Origin: JAVVEZ01 sp032250895
GTDB taxonomy: Bacteria > Pseudomonadota > Gammaproteobacteria > Pseudomonadales > Pseudohongiellaceae
Assembly (NCBI GenBank): GCA_032250895.1
Contig: JAVVEZ010000049.1
Location: forward strand, 1-25,273
Length of the DNA: 25,273 bases
Direction of reading: 5' to 3'
The position numbers and the translations under genes are program-made. Position 1 is the first letter of the stretch. The number at the start of each line of letters is the position of its first letter. The notes beneath the pieces are model-generated. The model did not search any database, was not told where the DNA came from, and saw only the letters and a program-made list of their open reading frames with translations. Of the stretch, positions 23,426 to 25,273 are shown piece by piece.

Positions 23426-23824
23426 TTAGACTCCGGTATGCGACGAACAATCGTCAAAGGTACTCATGTCCCGGACAGAGGCACCCTGATAGTTACCGTC
23501 CCAAAGTGTCACCATTGCGGTGGTTATATCCATGTAATCGTCCCAGTAGGCAGGGGAAAGTGACCAGGCAAATCGTGGAGAAGACGTGACTGGGCTCTTA
23601 ACCTTGTTCCCAAAAGTCGAGTAAGGACTGACGTTTGAATTCAGCTCGGCAAAGATTCCTACATAAGTGGAATTCGCAAATTCTGCCGCTGTATGTGAAG
23701 CTTGGACAAGTTGGGTGCCCCCGATAGGCGCCCAGTAACATTGCGCATCGGCGGCCCGAGAATCCGCCGAAAAAGCGCCGTAAGAAACTAGAACAGTAAC
23801 AGCCATACTTGCTTTGATTTTCAT
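23426..23824 (-). CDS. Small secreted protein of unknown function
   Basis: 132-residue protein with a signal peptide (MKIKASMAVTVLVSYGAFSADSRA) and a mature part of about 108 residues. It has one Cys near the start (AQCYWAP) and one near the end (FDDCSSH) that could pair. The body is rich in Ser, Thr, Asn and aromatic residues (SPRFAWSLSPAYWDDYMD). AAGGA lies nine bases before the ATG. I recognise no family. Base composition is lower in GC than most neighbours, and it lies next to another secreted unknown and an IS, so recent acquisition is possible. Confidence 0.65.
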   Translation of the reverse strand: MKIKASMAVTVLVSYGAFSADSRAADAQCYWAPIGGTQLVQASHTAAEFANSTYVGIFAELNSNVSPYSTFGNKVKSPVTSSPRFAWSLSPAYWDDYMDITTAMVTLWDGNYQGASVRDMSTFDDCSSHTGV

Positions 23825-23888
23825 AATTATTATCCTTTTGGTTGTGTTACCTCACTACTGAAGTGCCAAGCATTGAACTAATGTACTG

Positions 23889-24533
23889 TCAGAACTGGCT
23901 TGGAGTGCCGTTATTCTGACAGGAACGGTTGAGACTTGAGAGAGCTTCCTCGGGCCTCATTTCGGCATACTTGCCCCAATCCATATAGTTGGCAGTGAGG
24001 TTTTGTCGATGCATATCATCCTTAAGCGCTACCAGTGCTGCTGCTCCCTCTTCAGACAAGGCATCGACTATCTGGGCAAAGTGAGCCTCAGTGCCTTTCT
24101 CTTCATATTGATCCATGAGAGTAAATACCTTGCCTGCTGCAAGCGCATCCGAGGATGCAGCCGATCTTCCTGCCAGTACTTCTCGGCAGGAGTCGGCAAA
24201 GTACGCAAGTGCTTTATCTCTTGCGAGCCTGGTATCGGACCAGGCCGCACCTATAATCGCCTTGTCAGATTCGCTCAAATCCGGAATCACAGTGGCAGCG
24301 GCGCTCAGTGCAAACAGCATGGAGGTATATTCGCGAGGCCGTAAGTCTCTCCAGGCGGGAAAGGGTTCTGCTTCCGGTCTGGGTGGTGGGAGAAGCCCTT
24401 CAGAGAGGTTTGCCTCGGGGTTCGTCAAGTCCACAATTTGTGGTTTATCGTTGGCATCCTGAGCCTGTACATTCGTTAACAGCAACAAGAAGTACAGTAG
24501 AGAAGACAATTGGCTTGGTTTTTTTACGTTCAT
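23889..24533 (-). CDS. Secreted or periplasmic protein of unknown function
   Basis: 214-residue protein from ATG 24533, with AAGGAG seven bases upstream; the longer frame to 24752 has no ribosome-binding site and an atypical cysteine-rich start. The signal peptide MNVKKPSQLSSLLYFLLLLTNVQAQ is followed by a Pro-rich linker (EGLLPPPRPEAEPFPAW). A helical domain rich in Ala, Asp and Glu comes next, with two cysteines (DSCREV, RSCQNN). I recognise no family. It ends 64 bases upstream of the next secreted unknown on the same strand, so the two may be co-transcribed. Confidence 0.65.
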   Translation of the reverse strand: MNVKKPSQLSSLLYFLLLLTNVQAQDANDKPQIVDLTNPEANLSEGLLPPPRPEAEPFPAWRDLRPREYTSMLFALSAAATVIPDLSESDKAIIGAAWSDTRLARDKALAYFADSCREVLAGRSAASSDALAAGKVFTLMDQYEEKGTEAHFAQIVDALSEEGAAALVALKDDMHRQNLTANYMDWGKYAEMRPEEALSSLNRSCQNNGTPSQF

Positions 24534-24852
24534 GGTCAAGCTCCTTTTGTGAAATGATCGATGCCACTGTAATATTGCGGCTACCCTTGGTGGCTGGGAG
24601 TAGTCACTACAGATAGAAACACACTCTTCACAACAAGAATCGTATTCACAGCGAAATTCGAACAGAAAGGGAACGACCGAAAACTCCTTTTCAATGACGT
24701 TCTTTAATATGAGTGTGAAATGCTTGTATACCCCCCCCGATTTATTTGTCAATAGTTTTGCAGAGTAAATTCAATCTTTCTGGAATCTTTCTTGCAATAT
24801 CATTTTGATATCAAAATACCGTGTTTAATTTTAGTGGTTCGTAACCGCTGAA
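24534..24852. other. AT-rich intergenic stretch with a 16-bp palindrome
   Basis: No gene is supported here. It contains a run of eight C (24731-24738) and the perfect palindrome ATTTTGATATCAAAAT (24802-24817). The palindrome lies 40 bases outside the left end of the IS5-like element and could be an operator or the edge of an older insertion. The promoter for the secreted proteins at 24533 should lie in its left part, but none is clear. Confidence 0.4.
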
Positions 24853-24856
24853 TTAG

Positions 24857-25273
24857 GGATACTCTGAAAAACTCGAGATTTTTGGCATAATACAGCTACC
24901 AACCAGAAGGAGCCAATTATGAGCCAGTTGACCTTTGCCGAAGCTGAGTTTGCCATCAAGAAAAAGAAAACCCGCCGGGAGATCTTTCTGGAAAAAATGG
25001 ACAAGCTTATTCCTTGGGGGAAACTGGAGCAGCAGCTGATAAAAAAATATCACAAAGCTAAGACGGGCCGCCCCCCGTACCCGCTGCCTGTGATGCTGCG
25101 CGTTCATGCCATGCAGCTTTTCTATAACCTGAGCGATCCGGCAATGGAAGATGCTTTGTATGAAATTGAGTCTATGCGCCAGTTTGCGGGGCTGAGGCTC
25201 AGCGGTAATTTGCCGGACGAGACAACTATTTTGAACTTCAGGCATTTTCTGGAAGAACACAAATTTGGCAAGA
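24857..25273 (+). mobile_element. IS5-family insertion sequence, left part (continues past window)
   Basis: TTAG (24853-24856) fits the YTAR target site and is followed by the probable left terminal repeat GGATACTCTGAAAAACTCG. The transposase gene starts at 24919. The right end is beyond the window, so the target duplication cannot be checked. The terminal sequence is related to the solo ends at 6029 and 18060 but not identical, so those came from a different member of the group. Confidence 0.75.
24919..25273 (+). CDS. IS5-family transposase, N-terminal part
   Basis: The ATG has AGAAGGAG seven bases upstream and opens a frame that runs off the window after 118 codons. MSQLTFAEAEFAIKKKKTRRE, then MDKLIPWGKLEQQL, TGRPPYPLPVMLRVH, and LSGNLPDETTILNFRHFLE are the N-terminal DUF772 domain of IS5-group transposases. 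The first catalytic Asp (DDE) should lie further on. No break is seen in this part. Confidence 0.9.
   Translation, partial: MSQLTFAEAEFAIKKKKTRREIFLEKMDKLIPWGKLEQQLIKKYHKAKTGRPPYPLPVMLRVHAMQLFYNLSDPAMEDALYEIESMRQFAGLRLSGNLPDETTILNFRHFLEEHKFGK

Overview
The window is GC-rich chromosomal DNA, most likely from a free-living gammaproteobacterium or a close relative. The evidence is the protein families present: a tannase-family esterase, p-cresol-methylhydroxylase-type genes, cytochrome c5, an MltB-type transglycosylase, NtrX/NtrY-like regulators, YefM/YoeB, BrnA and an IS5-family transposase. I cannot name the genus from sequence alone.

Left part (1-9290). Two paralogous secreted G8-domain beta-helix proteins lie on the minus strand (1-2091, running off the window, and 6112-8697). 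They flank a plus-strand aromatic-ester/phenol module: a tannase/feruloyl-esterase-like enzyme (2406-4022), a small Tat-signal protein (4219-4671), and a p-cresol-methylhydroxylase-like flavoprotein. A deletion has fused the front of that flavoprotein to the tail of its cytochrome c partner (4719-6021). The two G8 genes share about 1.03 kb without a mismatch I could find. They diverge both in the distal coding part and upstream of the start, which looks like recent gene conversion. A divergently transcribed cytochrome c5-like gene follows at 8877-9290.

Middle part (9334-15030). An NtrY-like kinase and an NtrX/NtrC-like regulator have collapsed into one wreck (9418-10528), carrying an in-frame amber stop and a deletion fusion. 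Next comes an intact minus-strand operon of ABC ATPase, membrane protein, YtrA-type GntR regulator and a 38-residue membrane peptide (12823-10698), with an operator-like dyad at its promoter. An HlyD-type adaptor, an ABC ATPase and an FtsX permease follow on the plus strand (13094-15030), all internally deleted. A perfect 30-bp inverted repeat stands where the Walker A half of the ATPase should be. The same palindrome, core GTGTnCGCyAGCGnACAC, lies upstream of both the ruined regulator gene and the exporter operon, so the two-component system probably once controlled this exporter.

Right part (15016-25273). A DUF4143 ATPase and an orphan BrnA antitoxin are on the minus strand. An MltB-like transglycosylase with a single internal TAG follows, then a second FtsX permease split by an IS5-end element and a deletion. 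After these come a YefM/YoeB toxin-antitoxin pair, a MetE-C-like methyltransferase, a 7-TM membrane protein, a paraoxonase-like beta-propeller with the full calcium-ligand pattern, two secreted proteins of unknown function, and the start of an IS5-family element cut by the window edge.

The overall theme is serial decay. Four neighbouring systems are broken by clean internal deletions or single nonsense codons. Three REP-like repeats (AAAGGGGTCAGAG family) and two solo IS5-type ends sit at or close to the break points. I found no CRISPR array, no tRNA or rRNA gene, and no defence system I could defend. The best candidates for something undescribed are the conversion-homogenised G8 pair, the shared palindromic operator of the decayed regulator-exporter system, and the association of REP hairpins with deletion scars.
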